NCBI GenBank assembly: GCA_020310875.1
Contig: CM035416.1
Coordinates: 3,207,709-3,271,708 of the forward strand
Length of the DNA: 64,000 nucleotides
Direction of reading: 5' to 3'
DNA from: Ceratopteris richardii
Taxonomy: Eukaryota > Streptophyta > Polypodiopsida > Polypodiales > Pteridaceae
Shown here: positions 48,223-57,201 of the stretch, piece after piece
Layout: every line of letters starts with the position of its first letter
Position numbering within the stretch: the stretch's first letter is position 1
Notes under the pieces: generated by a model
Seen by the model: the letters and a program-made list of their open reading frames with translations, nothing else
Told to the model about the DNA's origin: nothing
Database searches by the model: none
Translations under genes and position numbers: made by a program

Positions 48223-49485
48223 ATGGGAGACAGTCCTCCAGTCACTCCACAGTCCATGACAGAGGAGCAGTTTTTGGAGTTCGTCTCTCAGGTTCCTCCT
48301 GCGTATATGGCCGCTGCATCACAGTATTGGATCGCTCGTGGTAGCACTCCTCCCGGCCTCACTCCTGGCGGCCTTACTCCTGCCGGCCTCACTCCCGCTG
48401 GCCTCACTCCCGCCGGTGTCACTCCCGTCGGTGTCACTCCTGCCGGTGTCACTCCTGAGGGTGGTGCTACTCCCGTAGGAGGTATGTCTCCTAGCTTTGT
48501 GACTCCACCACGACCATCTTTGCAGCCATCTCCTACTAGGTCTACTAGTAGACATGTGCGTTCGACACCTCAGTGCGATACAGGGTCTGGCTTGTCTCAT
48601 AGATCGAGCTCACGCTCTGGAGCATGAGGGTCTAGGAGTGGATCTACAGGTAGGTCTGGAGGCGGAGGAGGCGATTGTTGTGGAGGCAGTGCGACGGACA
48701 TTGTGTCGCCCACTTCTACTCCTAGGACGAGTACCTCAGATGTAGGTACGCCACGCAGTACACCACACAGTACACCACGCAGTACACCACGTACACCTTG
48801 GGGTGCTCATGACCATAATATTTCCAAGGTGTATAGTATCCGAGATGGAGCTCTGGTGATGGATGCGGCTGGCAAAGCAATGTGTGCACACATACGACAG
48901 CTTTGCTCCATCCAGTTTGGACACTCCATCATGCTCAAATGGAGTGAACAGGATAAAGATCGGAAGAATTATATCACAGAGACGATTTACCAGGAGTTCC
49001 GACCAGCCGATGGATAGTCGATTGTCAGTTCAGAGTGGATTCTGCACACCGCACATGAGGTCATGTCGCATCGACTATCCGAGGCTCGTGATGCATTTAG
49101 AGAAGGCTTACCAAAGCCTGTGTGGTTAGATGCTGAGGAGTGGGACATGATTCGTGATGAGCAGCAGCAGACTCCTGATCGATATCGCCAGCAGCGAGAT
49201 GCCGCAGCCACACGTCTAGACACGATTGGACCGTCACATTTGGGCAGCGGCGGATATGACACGATGCGTCATGAGTTTGTAAGTACCATTTCATTTATTG
49301 AATTTATTTGTGTTAAATTTCTCATATATATTTCTCTAATCTTTTTATATTTGTTTCAGGAGCTGGCAATGGGTCGTCCTCCAACACGAACGGAGGAGTC
49401 TTATGGATATAGTCATGGGTTGACTGCACTATTGCAGGACTTGGAGGGACGCGGTGCGGTAGTTTCATGGGAGCGTTTGCGATGA
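48223..49485 (+). pseudogene. Transposase_24-like CACTA protein with in-frame stops
   Basis: An ATG at 48223 follows an acceptor at 48211-48216. The first section has a Pro-Ala-Gly-Leu-Thr-Pro pentapeptide-type repeat (about 48345-48480). The same frame then continues, past a TGA at 48625-48627 and a TAG at 49015-49017, through a Ser/Thr/Arg-Pro repeat and a region with WDMIRDEQQ, an Arg/Gln helix, a GSGGYDTMRHEF block and GRPPTRTEESYGYSHG. That order matches the Transposase_24 (Ptta/En/Spm) family: W..., basic helix, H/G-S-x-x-F, G-R-P-x-T-x-x-E-x-F. An intron at 49279-49359 (GTAAG...TTTCAG) keeps the frame. In En/Spm relatives such proteins accompany the transposase. Two stops mark it as disabled. 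Confidence 0.7.
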
Positions 49486-49860
49486 GGTAATTAATTTATA
49501 AACTTGGTTTTTACTTGTTTGTAATTTTCATGTGAATTTATCTCATTCCATTAATGTTCTTTGTTGCAGGACTATTGATATGGAACGTTCTTTGCATGTG
49601 TATGGCAGTGGAAGACCAATATTTTGTATTTGATTGCCATATGGCAATACATTGCTTTGCCACATTTTGTAAAAGCGTCATATATGACAGTGGTTTGCCA
49701 CACTCTTGTACATGCTTCATTATTGAAATATATAACTTCGTTTGTACATGGTTCATTGTTCACTCTGATTATCGATCTCTTTTGTGTACAATAATACTTT
49801 GTTTCATGAAATCATATTTCGGTTGTCATTAGAGTACACATCACATGTACTCGGTTTTTT

Positions 49861-49938
49861 TTGGGCAGAGTGTATTGTCTTTTGTTCAGCAACATCATGG
49901 TAATGTTGCTGTAGCAAAAGACAAAACACTCTGCCCAA
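49861..49938. other. 78-nt near-perfect hairpin, precursor-like
   Basis: The left arm starting TTGGGCAGAGTG and the right arm ending CACTCTGCCCAA pair over about 35 bases with two or three mismatches around an 8-10-base loop. It lies between the last CACTA gene and the internal subterminal-like cluster. It could be a foldback insertion, a small-RNA precursor or a cruciform site; the sequence alone does not decide. Confidence 0.8.
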
Positions 49939-49964
49939 GAAAAATTTTGCAGGTATGGTTGTCG

Positions 49965-50135
49965 GTATACGCGACGGTACTCCCAATAGTGTCATCGGAA
50001 TAACCGTTGGTACACCCAGGAGGCGATGCAGCAGAAGCCGATTACCGACGCATATACCGACATTTATATCAATGCATATACCGATGCTTTTACCGACGCA
50101 TATACCGACGTTAATACCGACGCCTATACCGACTC
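49965..50135. repeat. Internal subterminal-like repeat cluster
   Basis: At least eight TACCGACG or TACCGATG motifs, the same as those next to the CACTA left end, occur here in the middle of the element. They are followed at 50141 by the 34-bp inverted repeat. This suggests the right side of the element was assembled from a second, related CACTA end. Confidence 0.8.
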
Positions 50136-50140
50136 TTTGG

Positions 50141-50174
50141 CATTAGGGCGAAAAACGGTCGAAAAGGGGCTGTT
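50141..50174 (+). repeat. 34-bp inverted repeat, left copy
   Basis: CATTAGGGCGAAAAACGG followed by a less conserved half. The reversed right copy is at 62991-63024. About 29 of 34 bases match. The pair brackets the four extra genes and all 18 hairpins. I find no target duplication beside it. Confidence 0.85.
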
Positions 50175-50215
50175 TGCTAATGAGAGATTAAGGAAATTGA
50201 CAAATAGCGTCTTTC

Positions 50216-50525
50216 CACGTGTACAAGAATATAACATTGCTGTCTCTTTTAACCGTATGGAGAATTTCTTTTTTTAATACAATTTTCTTTCAAAGCGCCG
50301 CTAAAGTGATGAAGAGTATCGTATTCAGTGTACAATTTTTCGGTTTGATGCAAAAAAAGATACTTTTGCACACTACACACATCATATTCTCGAATTTCCA
50401 AGAAGGAATTGATTTTTGAAGATACGAAATATTTTTGGGTTCACAAAATGTCATGATCATTCAACGACAGGGTTAACATCAAATCAAAAGTTTCCACGTG
50501 TACAAAGCCTTTTTTTCTATAAATA
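50216..50525 (+). promoter_or_regulatory. Promoter of the BAH-like gene: two G-boxes and a TATA box
   Basis: TTTCCACGTGTACAA occurs twice (G-box cores 50216-50221 and 50495-50500), 279 bp apart. TATAAATA lies at 50518-50525, 61 bp before the ATG. The spacing is what plant promoters use. Confidence 0.65.
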
Positions 50526-50585
50526 CTGCCAAAATTTGTGAACGTCGGTTTCTCGCTTTGAACATTCTTCTTCTCCTAAGTTCAA

Positions 50586-51828
50586 ATGGCTTCTTCTTCT
50601 CGTCGTCCTTCCAATCGCGTAACTTCATGTGAGGTTTACAACAGAAGAGAGGATTCTTTGTGGAAACCTCTTTCCGTGAAAGTAAATGACTGGGTTACTA
50701 TGCTTCCTAGCTGTAGAGGTGCCCATAAAGTCAAGCGTGCCAAAAGAGACAACACAAGAAACCATTGGAAGGGACGTATTCTCAGTTTCAAATTGAAGAG
50801 ATGCGTTTGGTTTGCACGAGTACAGCATGTGTACACCACTAAGGATCTTGTTCTAGAAAATCATCTGCAATTCCCTTCGTACTGTAAGTGAAGTTTGACA
50901 ATGCTCTTCTATCATTCCAGTTGATTTTGTATAATGAAACATATGTTTTTGTACTTCATATATCTTTCCTTCCAATATTGTGGAATGGCAACCTGTTGAA
51001 TGTTTAACAGGAACATTCAGAGTTCTTCATAAGGAATATGCAGAACTCATGTATGCAGAGAAATCTGTTCAATTCTTCAATAGCATAGAGTTATTTGTCC
51101 ATTATGAAGATTATCAAGTGTCGTCAGGGAGGAGTTCTTATGGAATTCTTGTACACGTACCTAGTCCTTGCATCTCTCCATTAGATTGGGATGCTCCTGA
51201 TCATTCAACAGTTTCAAGTTTTCTCTGCAAAATTAAATTTGACATCCAAAAGGCAATGTCAGCAGGCCGAATTTCGAGAAGGATAAAGATTCAATGTTTT
51301 TTGCCTATTCATGTCTTTGTAGCATGCTTTAAAAACATGTTATTACAGAAAACAAAAACAATGTGGTTGAATAGGAGAGTCCCTATTTCAGAGATTGATG
51401 ATGTTTTAGGTAGGGAATGGGATAGCAAAGAAGTTCAAAAGCTAGGTGACATTATTTTATGTAAAGTTAGTCCCAATTCTCTTTCAATCTCATATCAGAT
51501 ATGTCGACAATCTCTGGTTCTAGGATATGACTATAGAAGGTGGAAAAAAAAGCTTGGACTTTGGATAGCCTTGGACTCAGAGGAGAGCTGTCCAGAATTT
51601 GAGTTAGAAGTATTGATTCATCCAGATTTTCAATCAAGGAAAATAATTGTCACTGCAAATCGGAATCTCAGAAATGTAAGGGAGCTTCTAGAATACCTTG
51701 ACGAGGTATCATCTCAGTGTAGATTCTCAATTGATGATGCAATAGTTAACATTAGATCAGAGAAATCATTATCTTGCATAAGCTGCCTGCCACCAAGGGT
51801 GATTAAGTTCCAACCTTTAAGATTGTAA
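50586..51828 (+). CDS. Unrecognised protein with a possible BAH-like N-terminal region
   Basis: The first coding part runs from ATG 50586 to a donor GTAAGT at 50884. The second runs from about 50980 (or from an acceptor at 51010) to the stop at 51826-51828. The N-terminal part has VNDWVTMLP, NHWKGRILSF and WFARVQHVYTTKDLV, which recalls the strands of a BAH domain (chromatin-binding). A later IELFVHYEDY could be its last strand. The remaining 230 residues match nothing I know. Joining the obvious donor and acceptor puts a stop at the junction, so either another splice site is used or this copy is damaged. It has a TATA box and lies at the left of the extra-gene module. Confidence 0.5.
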
Positions 51829-52189
51829 CAAGTTAACCCTGACATTCTTACATAATGTATCTTCATCTAATAGAAGCTTCTATTGATACTTCCATTAAAT
51901 TTTCTTGGCAGGATGGTTACAAACAATGTGTGTTAAATTATTAATTTTAAATGTCTTAGATATTTTTTAGGTCCTTAATTTCATATTTCCATTGATTTTT
52001 TTTTTGCAGGAGTGAATTGATGACTAAGAAATAATTATACAGGAACTTGCATAAGTTAATTCTAGATGAAGAAGAGATCTAGAATTGAATATCTAATTTC
52101 AATTTAATAATTATAGTCTATCAAAGGTGCACACTAGTCTCAGTTAAATAATTTGATTCTATCCAACTTTTCTGTCCTCAAGTAATGCA

Positions 52190-52870
52190 AGAGAAATTAT
52201 CATGGTACACATAACAAGTAATATAAGAGAGTGTGGAGAACTTGGTGCAAATTCCAATCCAAGGTTTGGTATTTCAATATTAGAAGAGCATGTCTTAAGG
52301 CATAAAGCAGAGGAGACGAGATAAGTGAAGACGACGGATGCAAGCGACTAGTGCAATCTGAAATTGTCGGATGGCCCTTATCGCTTACATCGGTCGTGTT
52401 AGCAAACTACCGCGAGAGAAATTATCATGGTACAAACGCAAACTACCAAGTAATATAAGAGAGTGTGGAGAACTTGGTGCAAATTCCAATCCAAGGTTTG
52501 GTATTTCAATATTAGAAGAGCATGTCTTAAGGCATAAAGCAGAGGAGACGAGATAAGTGAAGACGACCGATGCAAGCGACTAGTGCAATCTGAAATTGTC
52601 GGATGGCCCTTATCGCTTACATCGGTCGTGTTAGCAAACTACCGCGAGAGAAATTATCATGGTACAAACGAAAACTACCAAGTAATATAAGAGAGAGTGG
52701 AGAACTTGGTGCAAATTCCAATCCAAGGTTTGGTATTTCAATATTAGAAGAGCATGTCTTAAGGCATAAAGCAGAGGAGATGAGATAAGTGAAGACGACC
52801 GATGCAAGCGACTAGTGCAATCTAAAATTGTCGGATGGCCCTTTTCGCTTACATCGGTCGTGTTAGCAAA
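52190..52870. repeat. 232-bp tandem repeat, three copies, each with one hairpin
   Basis: Units start at about 52190, 52420 and 52652 and are almost identical. Each carries a hairpin (52331-52397, 52563-52629, 52795-52861). The identical 61-residue open frames at 52371 and 52603 are repeat artefacts, not genes. The array lies between the converging BAH-like and histone-protease genes. Confidence 0.93.
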
Positions 52871-53023
52871 CTACCGCGAGAGACTTCAAGAAGTGACCTT
52901 GCGTAAAGATTTGACTCACGAGTATAAAAACTAGCAACATCGATGAAATGAATAATACGACTGATGCAAGCGATAGGGGCAATCCAAGATTCTCCGATTC
53001 CCCGTATCGCTTGTATCGGTCGT
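52331..53023. repeat. Hairpin cluster 1: four copies of the 67-nt hairpin
   Basis: Copies at 52331-52397, 52563-52629, 52795-52861 and 52957-53023. The outer arms are ACGACCGATGCAAGCGAT and its reverse complement with one to three changes. The inner stem pairs imperfectly around a 5-base loop. They sit in the 3' intergenic space of two convergent genes. Confidence 0.95.
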
Positions 53024-53335
53024 GTCCTCTTAATTCTTTATGTCCTTCTGTAACTTCTCGAATTTAAACACTTTCCAACAAGAATGAAGTAAAAAACCCA
53101 CAATGCATTCATAATTGTGACATTAATAAACTTAATTGGACCATCCAATGAACTTTTGTCAAACTCTCAAGAGGTTCAATACAACTGTGACCATCTTCCA
53201 GATGAAGATTGGCATAACTACATACAATTTGTTAAAAAATAAATCTTCCAACCTTGGTTGGCTTTACAATTGATTTCAATCTAAGACTCAAAAATTGATT
53301 TAACCCTTTCTATCCTTTTTACAGCCTTGCTTTCT

Positions 53336-55061
53336 CTATTGCTTCTGTCCCTTTTTGGAGCTTTCAGCTTGACTCTTTATGTTGTTCCCATGCTTTAGTG
53401 GTGAGTGAAGAGGAAGCCCTTTCTTTTTATCTTCAGACTGTTTTTTATCAGGTGGAGGGGGTGGAGGTGAGTCTGGATCATATGGGCAGATTGCATGTTT
53501 CATGATACTATTTATTGCTCTCTCTCTGATCAAGATGATCCATGCATCCGGGTAGTCTGATAAATTCAATTCAGGACTATGGAACCTTCTTTCCAAGAAT
53601 CTTACAGCATTTGCAATCACTCTCCAGCCACATGATGTTGAGTCTCTCTGCAATGGCACATGAATTTGGCTGTATCCAAATTGCTTTTGTTCATTCATTT
53701 TAGCTATTCCTGGAAAATTCTCATCAATATGCATCTTGAGAAGCTTTGCAGCACTGCATTGTAAAGTGAAAATCAAAACGGGGCATGGCTTTAAAATAGA
53801 GAACAACAAAATGTATAGTAACTTACACTTTGCAATTCCCATGCTGTGATGGAAGAGAATTGAGGAAAAGAGCTTGATATGCATTGAAGTCCACAATAAT
53901 CAAACTCCAATGGCCCCTGTCAATGAGTTGCATGTAAATATACTTTCTTAAATGAAACAAATATGTTTCCAAAATGAAGATGAATACTTACTTTTCAATA
54001 TATGGGTAAATAACACATTCTACTTCTTCTGTAAAATCCTGTAGAAAGGACTTGGCATCTCCATGTTTATGCAAAAAACATTGTGTCACGAGAGGATCTA
54101 AAATAAATACTTTTCTTTGAACCGCTTCCTCACATTGTTGAAGAAGAACCCTACAAATCAAGAAATAAAAATGCAGTTAAGGAACTAGGAAATTATGCAA
54201 AACAAAAGCATTTTAAGGCCTCTAGATATACCTGAGTGAAATGTTGACCACACTATCTGATATTTCAACATGAAGCTCCCTCAACATTTTGTTATCTTCA
54301 GGTCTAATGTCAAGAAACAATTCACTTTGCCATGGCATTGCAACATTAACTATTACCTGCCCATCTCCTTTCTTGAGGAGCTCTTTATTTGCTGTCTGTA
54401 ACTTTTGAATCTGGGTTAAGATGGCACTTTCCTCTGTAAATAATCCCTGCTTTTTCCTCTCCTCCTCACTATTTGCTGCAGTTCTAGTCTCATGATCATG
54501 AGTGACTTGAGCGTTGATCTCTTCAATGACAACTGTTGTTTTAGGTGTTCGAGTTGGAGGTATATTTAAAATATCAAAGAATTTTTTATCGTGGTGATCA
54601 ATAGGAACCAGAGCTTTATCAAACTTATATCTTATTCTTGAAACAATAACATAATCCTTCGCCATTAGTGTTACCCTATGAGAATGAGCAGCACATAAGT
54701 ATACATCATTCATGAAATCAATAGCAAAGTCCTCTGCAGCTTCTTGCAGGCATAGCAGTGCTTGAGTTTGCCACCTCACATTGACAAAGGATGAGGTCTT
54801 CATCAAAGAACAGAGGTTGGCTGAGATCTGCTTGACAACTCTCATAAATGGAAGTCTTGGGATCAACAATCCCACAGACTTTTGAGCTCTTCTAATTTCC
54901 CTCAAGGACTTTACATGGTAGTTGACCCTTTTTTTTGAAGGCTTGTCTGGCACATTGGCTTGAACCTTCTAGGAATTTTGCTCCTGGACATTTTCCCCTT
55001 GGGCATTTTTGTCCTGACCCTCAGGGTACAACTTCCTTGCTGTCTTTTTGGTTCTAGCCAT
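53336..55061 (-). CDS. CenH3-like histone fused to a C48 (Ulp1-like) protease domain
   Basis: Four exons read well together: 55061-54232, 54150-53992, 53916-53827 and 53753-53336, all with GT/AG borders and continuous frame, 498 codons. The start is MARTKKTARK, as in histone H3 (MARTKQTARK). The fold follows at about residues 50-150: LREIRRAQKS, LIPRLPF, RWQTQALLCLQEAAED, LCAAHSHRVTLMAKD. Loop 1 is about eight residues longer than in H3, and the Trp and QEAAED resemble CENP-A/CenH3. After a charged linker comes a C48 peptidase: GHWSLIIVD (His332), LFLNSL (Asn349), QRDSTSCGW (Gln395, Cys401). The C-terminus is proline- and lysine-rich. Codon 31 is TAG (54969-54971), the only break seen. Family knowledge: Ulp1 proteases cut SUMO-like proteins, and CenH3 marks centromeres. 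Their fusion here is inferred from splice sites. Confidence 0.8.
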
Positions 55062-55064
55062 ACT

Positions 55065-55129
55065 CTGCAAAAAATCAGTCTTTAGGCAAGGAATTAGGAA
55101 AAGTGGAATATTCCACCGTCAAAACTTAC
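55065..55129 (-). other. Probable 5'-leader intron of the histone-protease gene
   Basis: On the minus strand a GTAAGT donor begins at 55129 and TTTTTTGCAG ends at 55065, three bases before the ATG. At 65 bp it is short but acceptable for a plant. The exon before it would contain the first hairpin of cluster 2. Confidence 0.5.
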
Positions 55130-55730
55130 TCTCAAAAAGCTATGATCAATGACTCTTTCCACTATCAGAGGCACGACCGATGCAAGCGATAACAGTCATC
55201 CGGAAATGCCCGGATGTCCCTGATCGCTTGCATCGGTCGTCTTTAAATTAATCATCAAATATCAATAAATAATATCTTACAATGCAAAATACTCAATTAT
55301 CACTAAGATAAAGATAATTGGACAACTATAATCAATGACTCTTTCCACTATCAGAGGCACGGTCGATGCAAGTGATAGCAGTCATCCGGAAATGCCCGGA
55401 TGTCCCTGATCGCTTGCATCAGTCGTCTTCAAATTTATCATCAAATATCAATGAAATATATCTTACAATTCAAAATACTCAATTATCACTAAGAAAACGA
55501 TAATTGGAAAACTATAATGAATGACTCTTTCCACTATCAGAGGCACGACCGATGCAAGCGATAGCAGTCATCCGGAAATGCTCGTATGTCCCTGATCGCT
55601 TGCATCGGTCGTCTTTAAATTTATCATGAAATATCAATAAAATATATCTTACAATGCAAAATACTCAATTACCACTAAGAAAAAGATAATTGGAAAACTA
55701 TAATCAATGACTCGTTCCACTGTAAGAGAC

Positions 55731-57060
55731 ACGACTGATCCAAGCGATAAGAGTTATCCGTAAATGCCCGGACGTCCCTCATCGCTTGCATCGGTCGTCC
55801 CTGAATTCATCATCATATTTCAATAAATAGTAGTTAAAATAAAAGTAACAATGCGTTATACTCAAGCATAGCAAAGGAAACCAAAATTTGCAAGCTATGA
55901 TCAAGGACTCGATGATATTAAAAAACATGACCGATCCAAGCGATTAGGGTTATCCAAAAATCTCGGATGTCCCTAATCGCTTGCATCGGTCGTGTCCACA
56001 TTACCTTACGTAGAGATCGCTCTCTATAGAAATTGTGAAGTAGCCTAAAAACGTGGTGGCAATGGAACCTCGACGCTTGGCAAGTGTTGACAGAAAAAAA
56101 TGAAGGAAATGAATAGGGAAGCTTAAATAGGTCCCAAAATTGAGTTGATCATTGTGCCACGTGGCATGCCCCGATTGGTCCACGTCAGATACCCGTTGCG
56201 AATTCCAACGTCTTTTGCCACGTGGCATGATTTGATTGATCCACGTCATCTATCCGTTGCATCGGGGAACGTACACTTTACCACGTGGCACTCTATGATT
56301 GGTCCACCTCATTCGACCGTTTCTTCCCTCCTCGCCTATAGAAAGCTACTTCCTTCACAAACTCAAACTTTCAACCTTCAGAGAACTTGTCTCACTAGAG
56401 ACACGACCGATCCAAGCGATAAGAGTCATCCGTAAATGCCCGGATGTCACTCATCCCTTGCATCGGTCGTCCCTGAATTCATCATCATATTTCAATAAAT
56501 AGAAGTTAAAATAAAGGTAACAATGCGTTATACTCAAGCAACACAAAAGAAACCAAAATTTGCAAGGTATGATCAAGGACTCGATGCTATTTAAAAAACA
56601 TGACCGATCCAAGCGATTAGGGTTATCCAAAAATCTCGGATGTCCCTAATCGCTTGCATCGGTCGTGTCCACATTACCTTACGGAGAGAGCGCTCTCTAT
56701 AGAGATTGTGAAGTAGCCAAAAAACTTGGTGGCAATGGAACCTCCACGCTTGGCAAGTGTTGACAAAAAAAAAAGAAGCAAATGAATAGGGAAGCTTAAA
56801 TAGGTCCCAAAACTGAGTTGACCGTTGTGCCACCTGGCATGCCCCGATTGGTCCACGTCAGATACCCGTTGCAAATTCCAATGTATTTTGCCATGTGGCA
56901 TGATTTGATTGATCCATGTCATCTATCCGTTGCATCGGGCAACGTACACTTTGCCACGTGGCACTCTGTGATTGGTCCACCTCATTCGACCGTTTCTTCC
57001 CTCCTCGCCTATAAATACATATTTCTTCACAAACTCAAACTTTCAACCTTCAGAGAATTT
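55731..57060. repeat. 672-bp tandem duplication containing promoter and two hairpins
   Basis: 55731-56402 and 56403-57060 are near copies with a constant offset of 672-673 bp. Each contains two hairpins, three G-box units and the core promoter text. Only the right copy keeps a good TATA box (TATAAATA at 57010-57017 against CTATAGAAAG in the left copy). Confidence 0.9.
56820..57017 (+). promoter_or_regulatory. Promoter of the gene at 57202: G-box / CCAAT / ACGTCA units and TATA
   Basis: Three units of about 63 bp each begin with a GCCACGTGGCA-type palindrome, then ATTGG (reversed CCAAT), then CCACGTCA or a variant, then CCGTTG or ACCGTTT. TATAAATA follows at 57010. The duplicated copy has the same units from about 56158. 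ACGTCA is the hexamer motif known from plant histone promoters, and AACGG cores (read in reverse) are used by G2/M-phase MYB factors. The function is inferred from motifs only. Confidence 0.6.
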
Positions 57061-57095
57061 CTCACCTACATGTGTATTTTTCTTTCGTCGCCGAC

Positions 57096-57163
57096 ACGAC
57101 CGATACAAGCGATTTTCGCCGTTTGACCTACGTTGACTCGCTCTAGTCACTTGCATCGGTTGT
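57096..57163 (+). promoter_or_regulatory. Hairpin in the predicted 5' leader of the gene at 57202
   Basis: The TATA box at 57010 places transcription start near 57040 and the ATG is at 57202, so this hairpin would lie in the mRNA leader. A stem of 18 or more pairs there would be expected to affect ribosome scanning. Confidence 0.6.
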
Positions 57164-57201
57164 GTTCTCCTAATAGACATACAAGAGAAGCTGCAGCTTA
57201 G

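Larger units (their letters stand above)
55173..57163. repeat. Hairpin cluster 2: eight copies between two divergent genes
   Basis: Copies at 55173-55240, 55359-55426, 55545-55612, 55731-55798, 55927-55993, 56403-56470, 56600-56666 and 57096-57163. The first four recur every 186 bp with the same flank (GACTCTTTCCACTATCAGAG-type), which is also the leader of the histone-protease gene. Two more pairs come from a 672-bp duplication. The last one lies in the 5' leader of the gene at 57202. Confidence 0.95.

Noticed and set aside
52371-52788. Two nearly identical 61-residue open frames (and a similar pair at 58663 and 58879)
   Set aside because: They are copies within tandem repeats that span the hairpins, without promoter or start context.
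56001-56922. Pairs of similar open frames on both strands in the duplicated promoter region
   Set aside because: They arise from the 672-bp duplication of promoter DNA, and their motifs are regulatory rather than coding.
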